A stretch of 51,497 bases of DNA from Phocaeicola plebeius (GTDB lineage Bacteria; Bacteroidota; Bacteroidia; Bacteroidales; Bacteroidaceae). Shown one piece after another: positions 9,190 through 19,776 of this stretch. The notes under the pieces were generated by a model. That model ran no database searches and was not told the DNA's origin. It saw only the letters and a list, made by a program, of their open reading frames with translations. A program made the translations under genes and the position numbers. The stretch is taken from NCBI GenBank assembly GCA_022767125.1, contig JALEPZ010000089.1, forward strand, positions 1-51,497, read 5' to 3'. Numbering within the stretch: position 1 is the stretch's first letter; every line of letters begins with the position of its first letter.

Positions 9190-10665
9190 TCACAGATAGC
9201 TTTTCCAGCGCTGGTAGGCTTCTTCGTAGGCCGGCGCATCGGCCGCAGACGGTTCGATGACGGCCAGCCTGTCGAGCGTGGCAAATGCCTCGTGATGGTC
9301 ACGGTAGATGCCGGCCCCCATGCCGGCTCCCTTGGCTGCTCCCACCGATCCGTCGGTATCGTAGAGTTCGATGACGGCTCCTGTCACCCCGGCCAACGTG
9401 TCGCGGAACAACGGGCTGAGGAACATGTTGGCATGACCGGCATGGATCTTGCGCACGTCGATGCCCATCTGCTTCATGATGTCAATGCCATAGCGGAACG
9501 AGAACACGATGCCTTCTTGCGCCGCACGCAACAAATGGCTGCGATGATGGACATTGAAGTTGACGCCATGAATCGAGCAGCCCGCCTCGCGGTTCTGCAG
9601 CATCCGCTCGGCCCCATTGCCGAACGGCAGGATGCTCACTCCCCCCGATCCGATGGGGGCCTGGGCGGCCAGCTGGTTCATCTCGGCATACGACACACCT
9701 TCCGGCACCATGTTGCGCTTCATCCATGAATTGAGAATACCCGTGCCGTTGATGCACAGCAGCACCCCCAGGCGGGTCTGGTCGGCGGTATGGTTGACAT
9801 GGGCAAAGGTATTGACACGCGACAAGGGATCGTAGTTGACGGCCCCGTTCACCCCGTACACGACTCCCGACGTGCCGGCTGTAGAGGCAATCTCTCCGGG
9901 TTCGAACACATTGAGCGAGAGGGCATTGTTGGGCTGGTCGCCGGCACGGTAGGTCACCGGAGTCCCCTCCTTCAGCCCCAGCTCCTCTGCGGCAGCGGCC
10001 GTCACGCGGCCCTGCTCGGCGAAAGTGGGACGGATATCGGGCACCAACGAGCGGTCAAGGCCGTAATAGTCCATCAGGAAACGGGCCGTCTCATGGTTCC
10101 GGAAGTCCCAGAAGATGCCTTCCGACAGGCCCGACACCGTCGTACAGACCTCCCCTGTCAGCCGCAGGGCCACATAGTCGCCCGGCAGCATAATCTTGTC
10201 GATCCGGCTGAATACCTCCGGCTCGTTTTCCTTCACCCATGCCAGCTTCGACGCCGTGAAGTTTCCCGGCGAATTGAGCAGATGCGACAGGCAACGCTCT
10301 TCGCCCAGATCGCGGAACGCCTTTTCGCCATAGGGAACCGCGCGCGAATCGCACCAGATGATGGCCGGGCGCAGCACCTGACGGTGCTTGTCGACACATA
10401 CCAGCCCGTGCATCTGGTACGAGATGCCGATGGCGGCAATCTCCTCTTTGGGAGCCCCGCTGCGGGCCAGCACATCGGCCGTAGCCAACTTCAACGATTC
10501 CCACCACTGTTCCGGATGCTGCTCCGCCCATCCGGGACGCACTGCCATGATTTCCGCTTCCTTCTTGGGATAGAAGGCAGCCGCCTCACACTTGCCCGTT
10601 TCGGCATTGACCAGACTGGCCTTTACCGACGAACTTCCGATATCATACCCTAACAGATACTTCAT
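9190..10665 (-). CDS. xylB: Xylulokinase
   Basis: Phosphorylates D-xylulose to xylulose 5-phosphate, the second step of xylose catabolism. The 491-aa protein belongs to the FGGY carbohydrate kinases. It begins with the phosphate-binding GYDIGSSSVKASLV and has ISYQMHGLV near residue 84. The ATP-site region is STAGTSGVVYG, and the C-terminal part has HAGHANMFLSPLFRDTLAGV and GSVGAAKGAGMG. It lies 10 nt after the NUDIX regulator gene and 47 nt before xylA. The operon context separates it from other FGGY kinases such as glycerol or ribulose kinases. Confidence 0.95.
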   Translation of the reverse strand: MKYLLGYDIGSSSVKASLVNAETGKCEAAAFYPKKEAEIMAVRPGWAEQHPEQWWESLKLATADVLARSGAPKEEIAAIGISYQMHGLVCVDKHRQVLRPAIIWCDSRAVPYGEKAFRDLGEERCLSHLLNSPGNFTASKLAWVKENEPEVFSRIDKIMLPGDYVALRLTGEVCTTVSGLSEGIFWDFRNHETARFLMDYYGLDRSLVPDIRPTFAEQGRVTAAAAEELGLKEGTPVTYRAGDQPNNALSLNVFEPGEIASTAGTSGVVYGVNGAVNYDPLSRVNTFAHVNHTADQTRLGVLLCINGTGILNSWMKRNMVPEGVSYAEMNQLAAQAPIGSGGVSILPFGNGAERMLQNREAGCSIHGVNFNVHHRSHLLRAAQEGIVFSFRYGIDIMKQMGIDVRKIHAGHANMFLSPLFRDTLAGVTGAVIELYDTDGSVGAAKGAGMGAGIYRDHHEAFATLDRLAVIEPSAADAPAYEEAYQRWKSYL

Positions 10666-10675
10666 AATGTATGTC

Positions 10676-11416
10676 TTAATTTCTCAACTTATTGTAAATA
10701 ACTCGGTCAAACTTGTAATAGCGGGCGGCACGGTGCGCCACCCCGGTCTCTTTCTCTTCCATCGGCACCACATACGGCAGCTGGGCGATGCGCTTGTGGA
10801 AATTGCTCACGTCGAACGCCTTGTCATAGACCAGCTGGAAGAGGATGCGCAGCTGGGCGGCGGTGAACTTGCGGGGCAGCAGGTCGAACATCACCGCCGG
10901 CGACCGTTCCACATACTGCCGGATATAGGCGAGCGCGTCTTCGAGAATCTGCTGGTGGTCGAAGGCCAAGGCCCGCACCTCCTCCACCGGCACCCAACAG
11001 GCATCGTAGGCAGTACTGAGCTGACGGCTCTGCCGGTCTATCTTGAGCAAGGAGAGATAGGCGATGGTCACGATGCGCCCCACCCTGCCTTCCGTAATCC
11101 GATGGAAACGCTCCAGCCACGACACGTCTTTGGGATTGGAGGTACGGTCTTTCGAGCCGTATGCCTTGAACTGGGCCATCTTGATGTTCTTCAGTCCTGT
11201 CAGCTCGGTGAGCACGCGCTTGGCAGCATCGTCGAGGTCTTCTTCGGCATAAATCAGGCTGCCGGGCAATTTCCACACAGGATGCCCGTCGTCGGTCTGC
11301 TTGCCTGTCTGCCTCACCAGCAGCACCCGCAGATGCTCTCCGTCGAAGCCTACTAAGACGCAATCGACCGACACGTGGATATCGACAATGCGGCTTGACA
11401 CCTTCTCTGTTTCCAT
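10676..11416 (-). CDS. NUDIX-type (NrtR-family) transcriptional regulator of xylose use
   Basis: The 246-aa protein has an N-terminal NUDIX-fold domain (about residues 10-145) and a C-terminal winged-helix domain (about 160-235, with the LPRKFTAAQLRILFQLVYDK helix-turn-helix region). The NUDIX box is degenerate. GSLIYAEEDLDDAAKRVLTE keeps the first Gly and Glu, but the catalytic REU and EE positions read RVL and TEL. This argues for ligand sensing rather than hydrolysis. NUDIX-fused regulators control arabinose and xylose operons in Bacteroides, and the xyl-adjacent member is the xylose-responsive one. It leads the operon with xylB and xylA, and its promoter contains a perfect 12-bp palindrome, so autoregulation is likely. 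Confidence 0.88.
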   Translation of the reverse strand: METEKVSSRIVDIHVSVDCVLVGFDGEHLRVLLVRQTGKQTDDGHPVWKLPGSLIYAEEDLDDAAKRVLTELTGLKNIKMAQFKAYGSKDRTSNPKDVSWLERFHRITEGRVGRIVTIAYLSLLKIDRQSRQLSTAYDACWVPVEEVRALAFDHQQILEDALAYIRQYVERSPAVMFDLLPRKFTAAQLRILFQLVYDKAFDVSNFHKRIAQLPYVVPMEEKETGVAHRAARYYKFDRVIYNKLRN

Positions 11417-11445
11417 AGTTGCTCTTCATTTTTTGGTTCACGCCG

Positions 11446-11476
11446 CAAATATAGTAAGTATTCCGATATCGGACAA
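11446..11476 (-). promoter_or_regulatory. xyl operon promoter
   Basis: On the coding strand TTG (11476-11474) is separated by 20 nt from TATATTTG (11453-11446), a good -33/-7 pair. The regulator ATG lies 29 nt downstream. Confidence 0.7.
11462..11473. promoter_or_regulatory. Candidate operator palindrome inside the xyl promoter
   Basis: TCCGATATCGGA is a perfect 12-bp palindrome filling the part of the -33/-7 spacer next to the -33 box, where a bound regulator would block RNA polymerase. Related half-sites (ACGATATA, TATCGTCG) occur further upstream at about 11545-11585. The assignment to the NUDIX regulator is inferred from position. Confidence 0.5.
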
Positions 11477-11687
11477 TGAAACGTTCTAAAAAATATACAT
11501 GTTATAAAGCATTATTCTACAAACATATAGTTTTCGTTGATTTTACGATATAAAACCTACCTGTTATCGTCGAAGGTACGATATAGGGATGGAGGGAAAG
11601 GGAAGCTGGAAAACAGAGGAGATATTCTAACAAAAGACAGAGAGTGACAGAGAATGCATCACCCATCAACGATAGATAGATAAAAAA

Positions 11688-11764
11688 GTCATTCTGAACG
11701 CAAGCGAAGAATCGGAAGACATTCAGTAGATGCTAACAGATTCTTCGCTTGCGCTCAGAATGAC
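11688..11764. terminator. 26-bp inverted repeat downstream of atpG
   Basis: The arm at 11688-11713 (GTCATTCTGAACGCAAGCGA and six more bases) is the reverse complement of 11739-11764 with one mismatch, around a 25-nt loop. It lies 22 nt beyond the atpG stop, so transcription of the ATP synthase operon would end in a strong hairpin. Arm sequences resemble the internal hairpins of the dispersed repeat family but are longer. The rest of 11477-11786 holds no gene. Confidence 0.65.
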
Positions 11765-11786
11765 AGACAAAGATGACAGCTGGAGC

Positions 11787-12662
11787 CTATGCCATGGTTC
11801 CGCCTACGATGTCGAGCAGTTCGTTGGTGATTGCCTGCTGACGGCTCTTGTTATAGAGCAATGTCAAGTCCTGGATCAGTTCATTGGCATTGTCGGTAGC
11901 CACCTGCATGGCCATGGTCCGGGCCGCATGCTCCGAAGCGCTCGAATCGAGGGCAACGGTATAGATACGCAAGCGCAGGACCTTGGGAAGCAATGAGCGG
12001 ACAACGGCTGCAGGCGACGGCTCCACGAGGTAGTCGCCAGGCACGGCAGCTGCAACCCCGGCTTCACAACAGGCCGAAAAATCGATGGGCAGATACGTTT
12101 CGGTGCGCAGTTCCTGGGTAGAGGTGGACTTGAAATGATGGTAGATCAGTTCTACCCTCCGCACTTCTCCCCGCAGGTACAGGTCCATCAGCTGTTCGGC
12201 CAATTGGGCACTCTCCGGATAGCCAGGCTTGCCGCTCAGGTGCTGGAAGTCGCCGGCCACAGCATAGCCCCACTTGCGGACCGCTTCGGCCACCTTGCGT
12301 CCTACGGGGTAAACCAGCACGTTGTCCTTACCGACTTCGCGGCTGCAGGCTTCCAGCCGTTCGCCCAACAGGCGAGCCACGTTCGAATTGAAACCACCGC
12401 ACAGGCTGCTGTTCGAGGAAAAGGCCACGACCGCCACTTTCGCCCCTTTGTTGGGCACGGCAAAGGGCGACTGTACGCCCAGGCCGCCGGAAAGGAAGCG
12501 GGAAAGAATGCCCGAGAGCCCCCGCTCGTACGGCAACATGCCTTCGATGGCGGCCTGCGCCTTGTGCAGCTTGGCCGAGGCCACCATCTTCATGGCCGAC
12601 GTGATTTTCAGCGTACCCTGGATGGACGAAATGCGTCCCTTGATTTCTTTCAGTGATGCCAT
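11787..12662 (-). CDS. atpG: ATP synthase F1 gamma subunit
   Basis: Central rotor shaft of the F1Fo ATP synthase, turning inside the alpha3-beta3 hexamer. The 291-aa protein begins MASLKEIKGRISSIQGTLKITSAMKMVASAKLHKAQ, read here as two adjoining conserved stretches, the gamma N-terminal helix. It ends with TLLYNKSRQQAITNELLDIVGG, the conserved C-terminal helix. It is the last gene of the operon, 5 nt after atpA. Length is typical. Confidence 0.96.
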   Translation of the reverse strand: MASLKEIKGRISSIQGTLKITSAMKMVASAKLHKAQAAIEGMLPYERGLSGILSRFLSGGLGVQSPFAVPNKGAKVAVVAFSSNSSLCGGFNSNVARLLGERLEACSREVGKDNVLVYPVGRKVAEAVRKWGYAVAGDFQHLSGKPGYPESAQLAEQLMDLYLRGEVRRVELIYHHFKSTSTQELRTETYLPIDFSACCEAGVAAAVPGDYLVEPSPAAVVRSLLPKVLRLRIYTVALDSSASEHAARTMAMQVATDNANELIQDLTLLYNKSRQQAITNELLDIVGGTMA

Positions 12663-12667
12663 GACGA

Positions 12668-14257
12668 CTATGCTTTGAACTGTCCGACAATTTGGGCGGC
12701 CACCTGCTCGATCAGGGCGGTGGCCTCTTCGGTCAGCCGGCCGGCTGCCAGCGGCTCAAGAACCTGCTCACGGTAGTTGGCCCGCAACGTGGTAAGAAAG
12801 GCATCCTGGAACGCACGCACACGGTCGATGGCAATGTCGCGCATCAGTCCGTGCGTGCCGCAATAAAGGATAGCAATCTGTTCGCCCACCGGCATGGGGC
12901 TGTATTGCGGCTGGATGAGCAACTGGTTGTTCTTCCGGCCGCGGTCGATGGCCATAGCGGTCACGGGGTCCATGTCACTGCTGAACTTCGAGAAAGCCTC
13001 CAGTTCGCGGTACTGTGCCTGGTCGATTTTCAACGTACCGGCCACCTTTTTCATACTCTTGACCTGGGCACTGCCGCCCACACGGGAGACAGAGATGCCG
13101 ACATTGATGGCCGGGCGGAATCCCTGGTTGAAGAGGTCGGTCTCCAGGAAGATCTGTCCGTCGGTGATGGAAATCACGTTCGTAGGGATATAGGCCGATA
13201 CGTCGCCGGCCTGTGTCTCGATGATGGGCAGTGCCGTCAGCGAGCCGCCGGCCTTCACCTTGCCTTTCAGGCAGTCGGGAAGGTCGTTCATGCGTTCGGC
13301 CACTTCCTGCTGGCTGATGATCTTCGCCGCCCGTTCGAGCAGACGGGAATGGAGGTAGAAGATATCGCCCGGATAGGCTTCACGTCCGGACGGACGACGC
13401 AGGATCAACGAGACTTCACGATAGGCCACTGCCTGCTTGGAGAGGTCGTCGTAGACCACCAGGGCATGACGGCCCGTGTCGCGGAAATACTCGCCGATGG
13501 CCGCTCCGGCAAAGGGAGCGAAATACTGCATGGCGGCAGGGTCGGAAGCGGTGGCTGCCACAACGATGGTATAGTCCATCGCCCCTTTCTCGCGCAGGGT
13601 ATTGACCAGGCTGGCCACAGTAGAGCCTTTCTGGCCCACGGCCACGTAGATGCAGTAGACCGGATGGCCGGCCTCATAGCCCGACCGCTGGTTGATGATG
13701 GTGTCGATGGCGATGGCCGTCTTTCCTGTCTGACGGTCGCCGATAATCAGTTCGCGCTGTCCGCGGCCGATGGGAATCATGGCATCAATGGCCTTCAGTC
13801 CCGTCTGCAACGGCTCGGTCACCGGCTGCCGGAAGATGACTCCCGGTGCCTTGCGCTCCAGCGGCATCTCGAACAGTTCGCCGCCGATATCGCCCCGTCC
13901 GTCGAGAGGAACTCCCAGCGGGTCGATGACACGCCCCAGCATACTCTCTCCCACGTTGATGGAGGCAATCCGCCGTGTACGCTTCACGCTCATCCCTTCC
14001 TTGATCTGGTCGGTAGGACCGAGCAACACGGCTCCTACATTGTCTTCCTCCAGGTTCATCACGGTACCCATGATGCCGTTTTCGAACTGGAGCAGCTCAT
14101 TGGCTTCGGCATTGCGCAGACCATAGATGAGCGCCACGCCGTCGCTGACCTGCAGCACGGTACCCACTTCATCAAACTGCAGGGTCGTATCGATGCCCTG
14201 CAGCTGCTGGAGCAGCACGTCGGAGACTTCACTTGGTTTGATGATATTTTCTGACAT
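12668..14257 (-). CDS. atpA: ATP synthase F1 alpha subunit
   Basis: Non-catalytic nucleotide-binding subunit of F1. The 529-aa protein has the Walker A motif [13 protein letters not shown] (about residues 170-182). It also has [12 protein letters not shown], the [20 protein letters not shown] segment and the alpha signature region [19 protein letters not shown], here beginning FRPAINVG. The N-terminal [18 protein letters not shown] is the beta-barrel. It lies 10 nt after atpH and 5 nt before atpG. Confidence 0.97.
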   Translation of the reverse strand: MSENIIKPSEVSDVLLQQLQGIDTTLQFDEVGTVLQVSDGVALIYGLRNAEANELLQFENGIMGTVMNLEEDNVGAVLLGPTDQIKEGMSVKRTRRIASINVGESMLGRVIDPLGVPLDGRGDIGGELFEMPLERKAPGVIFRQPVTEPLQTGLKAIDAMIPIGRGQRELIIGDRQTGKTAIAIDTIINQRSGYEAGHPVYCIYVAVGQKGSTVASLVNTLREKGAMDYTIVVAATASDPAAMQYFAPFAGAAIGEYFRDTGRHALVVYDDLSKQAVAYREVSLILRRPSGREAYPGDIFYLHSRLLERAAKIISQQEVAERMNDLPDCLKGKVKAGGSLTALPIIETQAGDVSAYIPTNVISITDGQIFLETDLFNQGFRPAINVGISVSRVGGSAQVKSMKKVAGTLKIDQAQYRELEAFSKFSSDMDPVTAMAIDRGRKNNQLLIQPQYSPMPVGEQIAILYCGTHGLMRDIAIDRVRAFQDAFLTTLRANYREQVLEPLAAGRLTEEATALIEQVAAQIVGQFKA

Positions 14258-14267
14258 AATGATTCAT

Positions 14268-14822
14268 TTACACAATTCTTCGGTTCTTATCAATAAACTG
14301 CTGCTCGACGCGCTTCAGCTGACGGGACACACTGGCATCCAGGCAATAGCCGTCGAGCCGGAGGACAAACCCACCGATGAGCGAAGGGTCTGTTTCGGTC
14401 TGCAGCTGCACGTCGGCATGCGTACGCCGTGCGGCCAGCTGCTCGATTTTCCGGGCCAAGGCCGGCGAGGGAACAGCAGTCGCCAGCCGTCCCACCAGCA
14501 CATGCCGGTCTTGCTGGAACTGCTCGCAGTAGGACACTGCCATGAAGGGGAGGAAATTCTCCCGCTTTTCGTCGATCACCAGGCGGAAGAAGCGGAGCAG
14601 CTCCTGGCTGACGCTTTCCCCGCCCGCGGCCTCCTGCAGCAGACGAAGCTTGTCGCCCACAGGGAGCACGGGATTATCGATGGCCCGCTGCAAGCGGGGC
14701 AACTGGAGGAAGCAACGGCTCAGACGCCCCACCTCCTCGTACACCTGTTCCGCCTTACCCTGTGCCTTGGCATAGGCCAGCAAGGCTTTCGCATAGCGCA
14801 CGGAAACGACTCCTGTATTCAT
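14268..14822 (-). CDS. atpH: ATP synthase F1 delta subunit
   Basis: Peripheral-stalk protein joining F1 to the b subunits. The 184-aa protein has the OSCP/delta pattern: an N-terminal helical domain (VSVRYAKALLAYAKAQGKAEQ) and a C-terminal domain with DPSLIGGFVLRLDGYCLDASV and RQLKRVEQQF. Sequence conservation in this family is low, so the call rests on these motifs plus the position between atpF and atpA. Confidence 0.93.
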   Translation of the reverse strand: MNTGVVSVRYAKALLAYAKAQGKAEQVYEEVGRLSRCFLQLPRLQRAIDNPVLPVGDKLRLLQEAAGGESVSQELLRFFRLVIDEKRENFLPFMAVSYCEQFQQDRHVLVGRLATAVPSPALARKIEQLAARRTHADVQLQTETDPSLIGGFVLRLDGYCLDASVSRQLKRVEQQFIDKNRRIV

Positions 14823-14827
14823 GACGT

Positions 14828-15331
14828 TTATTCTTCTTTAGTAACTACCAGTTCGTCGAGCAGCCGGTCCATCAGTTCGTTCTGGGCCTTTTCGTCAGAG
14901 AGCTGCCGGCGGAGGACTTTCTCGGCAATGCCCACCGAGAGGACAGCCACCTGGCGACGGATATCGCGGATGGCACTCTCCTTCTCGGTCTGCAACTGCT
15001 TCTTGAGCTCGTCCATCAGCCGGTCGCCTTCAGCGCGTGCCTTGGCCTGCGCCTCCTGCACGATGCGGTCGCGCGTGGCGGCTGCCTCGGTCAGGATACG
15101 GGCCTGTTCCGCCCGTGCCTGCGCCAGCAGCTGCTCGCCTTCGGCCTTGACGTGTTCCAACTGTTCGTTGGCGGCACGTGCCGACTGGAGCGACTGGTCA
15201 ATATACGCTTTCCGTTCTTCTACCGAACGGATGATGATGGGGAAACCGAACTTCGCCAAGATGAAGAAGACGATTCCAAACACCACCACCATCCAGAACA
15301 GCAGTCCCGGATCTGGGGTCAACAATCCCAT
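14828..15331 (-). CDS. atpF: ATP synthase Fo b subunit
   Basis: Peripheral-stalk subunit with one N-terminal membrane helix ([20 protein letters not shown], about residues 10-29). A long charged coiled coil follows (about 40-150), rich in Glu, Ala, Arg and Gln. The 167-aa length and the position between atpE and atpH are standard. The protein probably forms a homodimer, as no second b-type gene (b') is present. Confidence 0.95.
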   Translation of the reverse strand: MGLLTPDPGLLFWMVVVFGIVFFILAKFGFPIIIRSVEERKAYIDQSLQSARAANEQLEHVKAEGEQLLAQARAEQARILTEAAATRDRIVQEAQAKARAEGDRLMDELKKQLQTEKESAIRDIRRQVAVLSVGIAEKVLRRQLSDEKAQNELMDRLLDELVVTKEE

Positions 15332-15346
15332 AGCCTGCTCCTTTCG

Positions 15347-15613
<267 letters not shown>

Positions 15614-15650
15614 TTAAAAGTTGTTGTAATTGTTGTTCTAATTCTTATAA

Positions 15651-16703
15651 TCAATGCTCGTGCTTCACCCGCGACATGCCGATGAAGACAGCGGAAAGCA
15701 TCGTGAAGACATAGGCCTGGATGAAAGCCACCAGCACTTCAAGGGCATCCATGAAGATGCCGAAAGCCACCGCCACGAACGTCATCGACCCGTTGACGGC
15801 AGGTCCGGCCTTCACCGTGATGAAGATGATGGCCAAGAGGCTGAGAATGGCGGCATGTCCGGCCATGATGTTGGCAAACAGACGGATCATCAAGGCAAAG
15901 GGCTTGGTGAAAATGCCGAACAGCTCGATGACCGGCATCATGGGGACGGGGCACTTCAGCCACACCGGCACGTCGGGCCAGAGGATTTCCTTCCAGTATT
16001 CCTTGGTACCGAAGACGTTGGTGAAGAAGAAGGTAAACAGGGCCAGCACCAGGGTGACGGCAATGTTGCCCGTCACGTTCGCACCGCCGGGGAAGACGGG
16101 CAGCAGTCCCATCAGGTTATTGATGAGGACAAAGAAGAAGGCGGTCAGGAGGTAAGGGGCGTAGCGCCGGTAGTCGGGGCCGACGCAACTCTTGATGACA
16201 TCCTCGTGGATGGTCATGACGATGGCCTCCATCATGCCGACCGCTCCACCCGGAGCCTGTTCGGAAGCCGGATGCTTCCGGTACCAGCGGGTACAGCCCA
16301 GAAGGATGGCCAGCAGGACGGCACTGTTGATCATCAGTCCCAGCACGTTCTTCGTGATGGAAATGTCGAGCGGACGCACCTCGGTGCCGTCGGCGGCGTG
16401 CTCCACGATCTTGCCTTCATAAGGTCCCTCGGCAGCCACGCTGAGTCCCTCATAGGCACCTTCTTCCAGACGGGACGAACTGAACACATGCCAGCCGGTA
16501 GAGCTGTGCACGATGACCGGCAAAGGGATTTTCAGCTCCGTGTCGCCCAGCGTCGCGATGTGCCACTCGTAGGCATCACCGATATGGCCGAACACCAGAT
16601 GGTTGACATCCACCTCACCATTTTCTGCTGCGGTTGCCGTTGCGGGATGGAGTCCGCCCGCCAGCATCAGCAGCAGGATTGCTATGTAGCGTATCTTATT
16701 CAT
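15651..16703 (-). CDS. atpB: ATP synthase Fo a subunit
   Basis: Stator channel subunit that passes protons to the c ring. The 350-aa protein has a cleaved-type N-terminal signal (IRYIAILLLMLAGGLHPATA) and an extra periplasmic N-terminal domain of about 120 residues before the first conserved membrane helix, as is usual in Bacteroidetes. The conserved channel helix carries the essential Arg in FALMIRLFANIMAGHA. The final helix has LEVLVAFIQAYVFTMLSAVFI. The start overlaps the preceding membrane-protein gene by 8 nt. A 49-nt gap separates it from atpE. Confidence 0.96.
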   Translation of the reverse strand: MNKIRYIAILLLMLAGGLHPATATAAENGEVDVNHLVFGHIGDAYEWHIATLGDTELKIPLPVIVHSSTGWHVFSSSRLEEGAYEGLSVAAEGPYEGKIVEHAADGTEVRPLDISITKNVLGLMINSAVLLAILLGCTRWYRKHPASEQAPGGAVGMMEAIVMTIHEDVIKSCVGPDYRRYAPYLLTAFFFVLINNLMGLLPVFPGGANVTGNIAVTLVLALFTFFFTNVFGTKEYWKEILWPDVPVWLKCPVPMMPVIELFGIFTKPFALMIRLFANIMAGHAAILSLLAIIFITVKAGPAVNGSMTFVAVAFGIFMDALEVLVAFIQAYVFTMLSAVFIGMSRVKHEH

Positions 16704-17106
16704 TTTTCTTTCTGTTTTTCAGTTTCGCTTCAAAGAGAAGGAAGAAACGCGTTTCAAAGACCAGGAAGCCGAAGAAGAAGAGGCCGAAGGTGAACAGGAA
16801 CGGCACCACATCCACCTTCACGACCCAGATATAGGCCAGCAAGAGCGCCACGCTGAGCAGGAACTTCAATGCCTTGCACACCATGTAGCAACTCATCAGC
16901 TTGTGGGTTCCCAGCCGGTAGCAGCACGAGAACAGGAAGATGTAGAGCAGTCCCACACACCAGAAGAACACCGGAATGGTCATGAAACTGAGGCAGGACT
17001 TCTCGGGCCACAGCCAATGGACGGCTGCCCCCACTCCTCCCGTCAGCACCAGCCCCATAAGGGTCAGTTCCCGGAGATACCGTTGCTGTATGGCCTGCCA
17101 GAACAT
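16696..17106 (-). CDS. Four-helix membrane protein in the ATP synthase operon (AtpI-like position)
   Basis: A 136-aa hydrophobic protein with about four predicted membrane helices (about residues 14-32, 43-63, 76-95 and 101-122) and a basic C-terminal tail ending KLKNRKKNE. It lies between atpC and atpB, with 3 nt and -8 nt spacing, the place where Bacteroidetes ATP synthase operons commonly carry a small hypothetical membrane protein. It may act like AtpI in c-ring assembly or Mg2+ handling, but that is inferred from position only, as no sequence motif shows it. Confidence 0.75.
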   Translation of the reverse strand: MFWQAIQQRYLRELTLMGLVLTGGVGAAVHWLWPEKSCLSFMTIPVFFWCVGLLYIFLFSCCYRLGTHKLMSCYMVCKALKFLLSVALLLAYIWVVKVDVVPFLFTFGLFFFGFLVFETRFFLLFEAKLKNRKKNE

Positions 17107-17109
17107 CCT

Positions 17110-17355
17110 CTACAATTCTGCGCACACCAGCACGTTGTTGTCATTCACTTCCACGAATCCTCCTTTCAGCCGTAGCGACCGGAGTTCGCCTCCTGCCGTA
17201 TAGCGCATGTCGCCTGCCACCAGCGATGAAATCAGGGCCGCATGACGGGGAAGGACCTGGAAGCGTCCGGCCTCACCCGGAAGGGTGACCTGTGTCACCG
17301 GCCCGTCGAACATCGTCTGTTCGGGCGTCACGATCGTCAAATGCAATTCCTTCAT
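17110..17355 (-). CDS. atpC: ATP synthase F1 epsilon subunit
   Basis: Rotor subunit linking gamma to the c ring. The 81-aa protein contains only the N-terminal beta-sandwich domain (LTIVTPEQTMFDGPVTQVTLPGEAGRFQVLPRHAALIS, read as conserved blocks, then KGGFVEVNDNNVLVCAE). The C-terminal inhibitory helical hairpin found in E. coli epsilon is missing. Short epsilon subunits are usual in this phylum, so this is not a truncation. It is 7 nt downstream of atpD. Confidence 0.93.
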   Translation of the reverse strand: MKELHLTIVTPEQTMFDGPVTQVTLPGEAGRFQVLPRHAALISSLVAGDMRYTAGGELRSLRLKGGFVEVNDNNVLVCAEL

Positions 17356-17362
17356 ACCTTAT

Positions 17363-18916
<1,554 letters not shown>

Positions 18917-19000
18917 CTATATACATTATATAAATAAAAACACTCCGTTTACGATAACGCCACCCCTATAAGGGCAATTCAGCGTTCTCGTAAGACGCCG

Positions 19001-19008
19001 CAAATATA
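19001..19008 (-). promoter_or_regulatory. -7 box upstream of the ATP synthase operon
   Basis: CAAATATA reads TATATTTG on the coding strand, about 88 nt upstream of the atpD ATG. A TTG lies 26 nt further upstream, which is longer than usual, so the -33 box is uncertain. The leader would be unusually long (about 80 nt). The remainder of 18914-19180 has no gene. Confidence 0.45.
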
Positions 19009-19180
19009 AACAATTTCTTTCCTACGATGTTCTCCAAGTAACATTTTTTAGCCACAAAACTTCAATATCACCTAAAGAAGAGAAAAATAGAACAGATTGG
19101 AACCATTTCCCCTTCCCCGCGACCTGTAAGGGGGAAATCCTCTTCCCGCCTTTTTTTGCCCTGTCCTCCTGGACAGCCCC

Positions 19181-19380
19181 GACTGTCCGAGAATTGTTTT
19201 CCGCTTTCCTTTTTCCCTGTCATTTTTCATCCCGCTTCCTTTTTTCTGTCATTCCGAACGAAGGGAGGAAACAACGTTCGATGAAGTCAATCTGTTAGCA
19301 CAAAGTGTGGATGTGTTCAGATGCTTCACTCCGTTCAGCATGACAGTGGGATAGGTGGTCCAAGGTTTTCGGACAGACTC
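19181..19380 (+). repeat. Copy of the dispersed MITE/REP-like repeat
   Basis: It starts GACTGTCCGAGAATTGTTTT and ends CCAAGGTTTTCGGACAGACT. Inside are CATTCCGAACGAAGGGAG and the hairpin GATGCTTCACTCCGTTCAGC with ATGAC. It lies between the ATP synthase promoter region and the tRNA promoter. Confidence 0.75.
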
Positions 19381-19432
19381 CCCCGGAAATGAGCATTTAT
19401 GCACTTTTTTCAGAAAAAAGTTAGCCGAACGC

Positions 19433-19462
19433 TTGCAGATTCAAAAAAAAGCCGTACCTTTG
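19433..19462 (+). promoter_or_regulatory. Promoter of the tRNA-Glu pair
   Basis: TTG at 19433-19435 and TACCTTTG at 19455-19462, spaced 19 nt apart, precede the first tRNA by 41 nt. Confidence 0.65.
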
Positions 19463-19503
19463 CACCCGTCTTAGAGAAACAACCTCTCAAGACAAGCTGA
19501 GAA

Positions 19504-19575
19504 GGCCCGTTCGTCTATCGGTTAGGACGCAAGATTTTCATTCTTGAAAGGGGAGTTCGATTCTCCCACGGGCTA
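19504..19575 (+). tRNA. tRNA-Glu (anticodon TTC), copy 1
   Basis: A 72-nt cloverleaf. The acceptor stem GGCCCGT pairs with ACGGGCT with a G-U first pair. The anticodon stem CAAGA/TCTTG encloses the loop TTTTCAT with anticodon TTC. The T arm is GGGAGTTCGATTCTCCC. The 3' CCA is not encoded. It decodes GAA/GAG and, in organisms using glutamyl-tRNA for tetrapyrroles, also feeds HemA. Confidence 0.96.
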
Positions 19576-19613
19576 CTTCTCCATCGCTTCGGTGAGCCGA
19601 AGTTCATAAGGAT

Positions 19614-19685
19614 GGCCCGTTCGTCTATCGGTTAGGACGCAAGATTTTCATTCTTGAAAGGGGAGTTCGATTCTCCCACGGGCTA
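19614..19685 (+). tRNA. tRNA-Glu (anticodon TTC), copy 2
   Basis: Identical over all 72 nt to copy 1 and separated from it by 38 nt. The two probably form one transcript, ended by the hairpin at 19694-19731. Confidence 0.96.
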
Positions 19686-19693
19686 CCAGTCAA

Positions 19694-19731
19694 AAGCAGT
19701 GTCGTAATCAGGTTTACGGCACTGCTTTTTT
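19694..19731 (+). terminator. Intrinsic terminator of the tRNA-Glu transcript
   Basis: AGCAGTGTCGTAA at about 19695-19707 pairs with TTTACGGCACTGCT at about 19713-19725 with one mismatch, followed by a run of T residues to 19731. Confidence 0.8.
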
Positions 19732-19776
19732 ATGTGGCCATAGCGAAGGAGAATGCCCGGCAACAGCCGGACTACC

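Noticed and set aside
10676-11416. NUDIX hydrolase enzyme
   Set aside because: The NUDIX box lacks key Glu residues and a winged helix follows, so a regulator is favoured.
12692-14254. Open frame of 520 codons antisense to atpA
   Set aside because: Shadow of the codon bias of atpA; no motifs.
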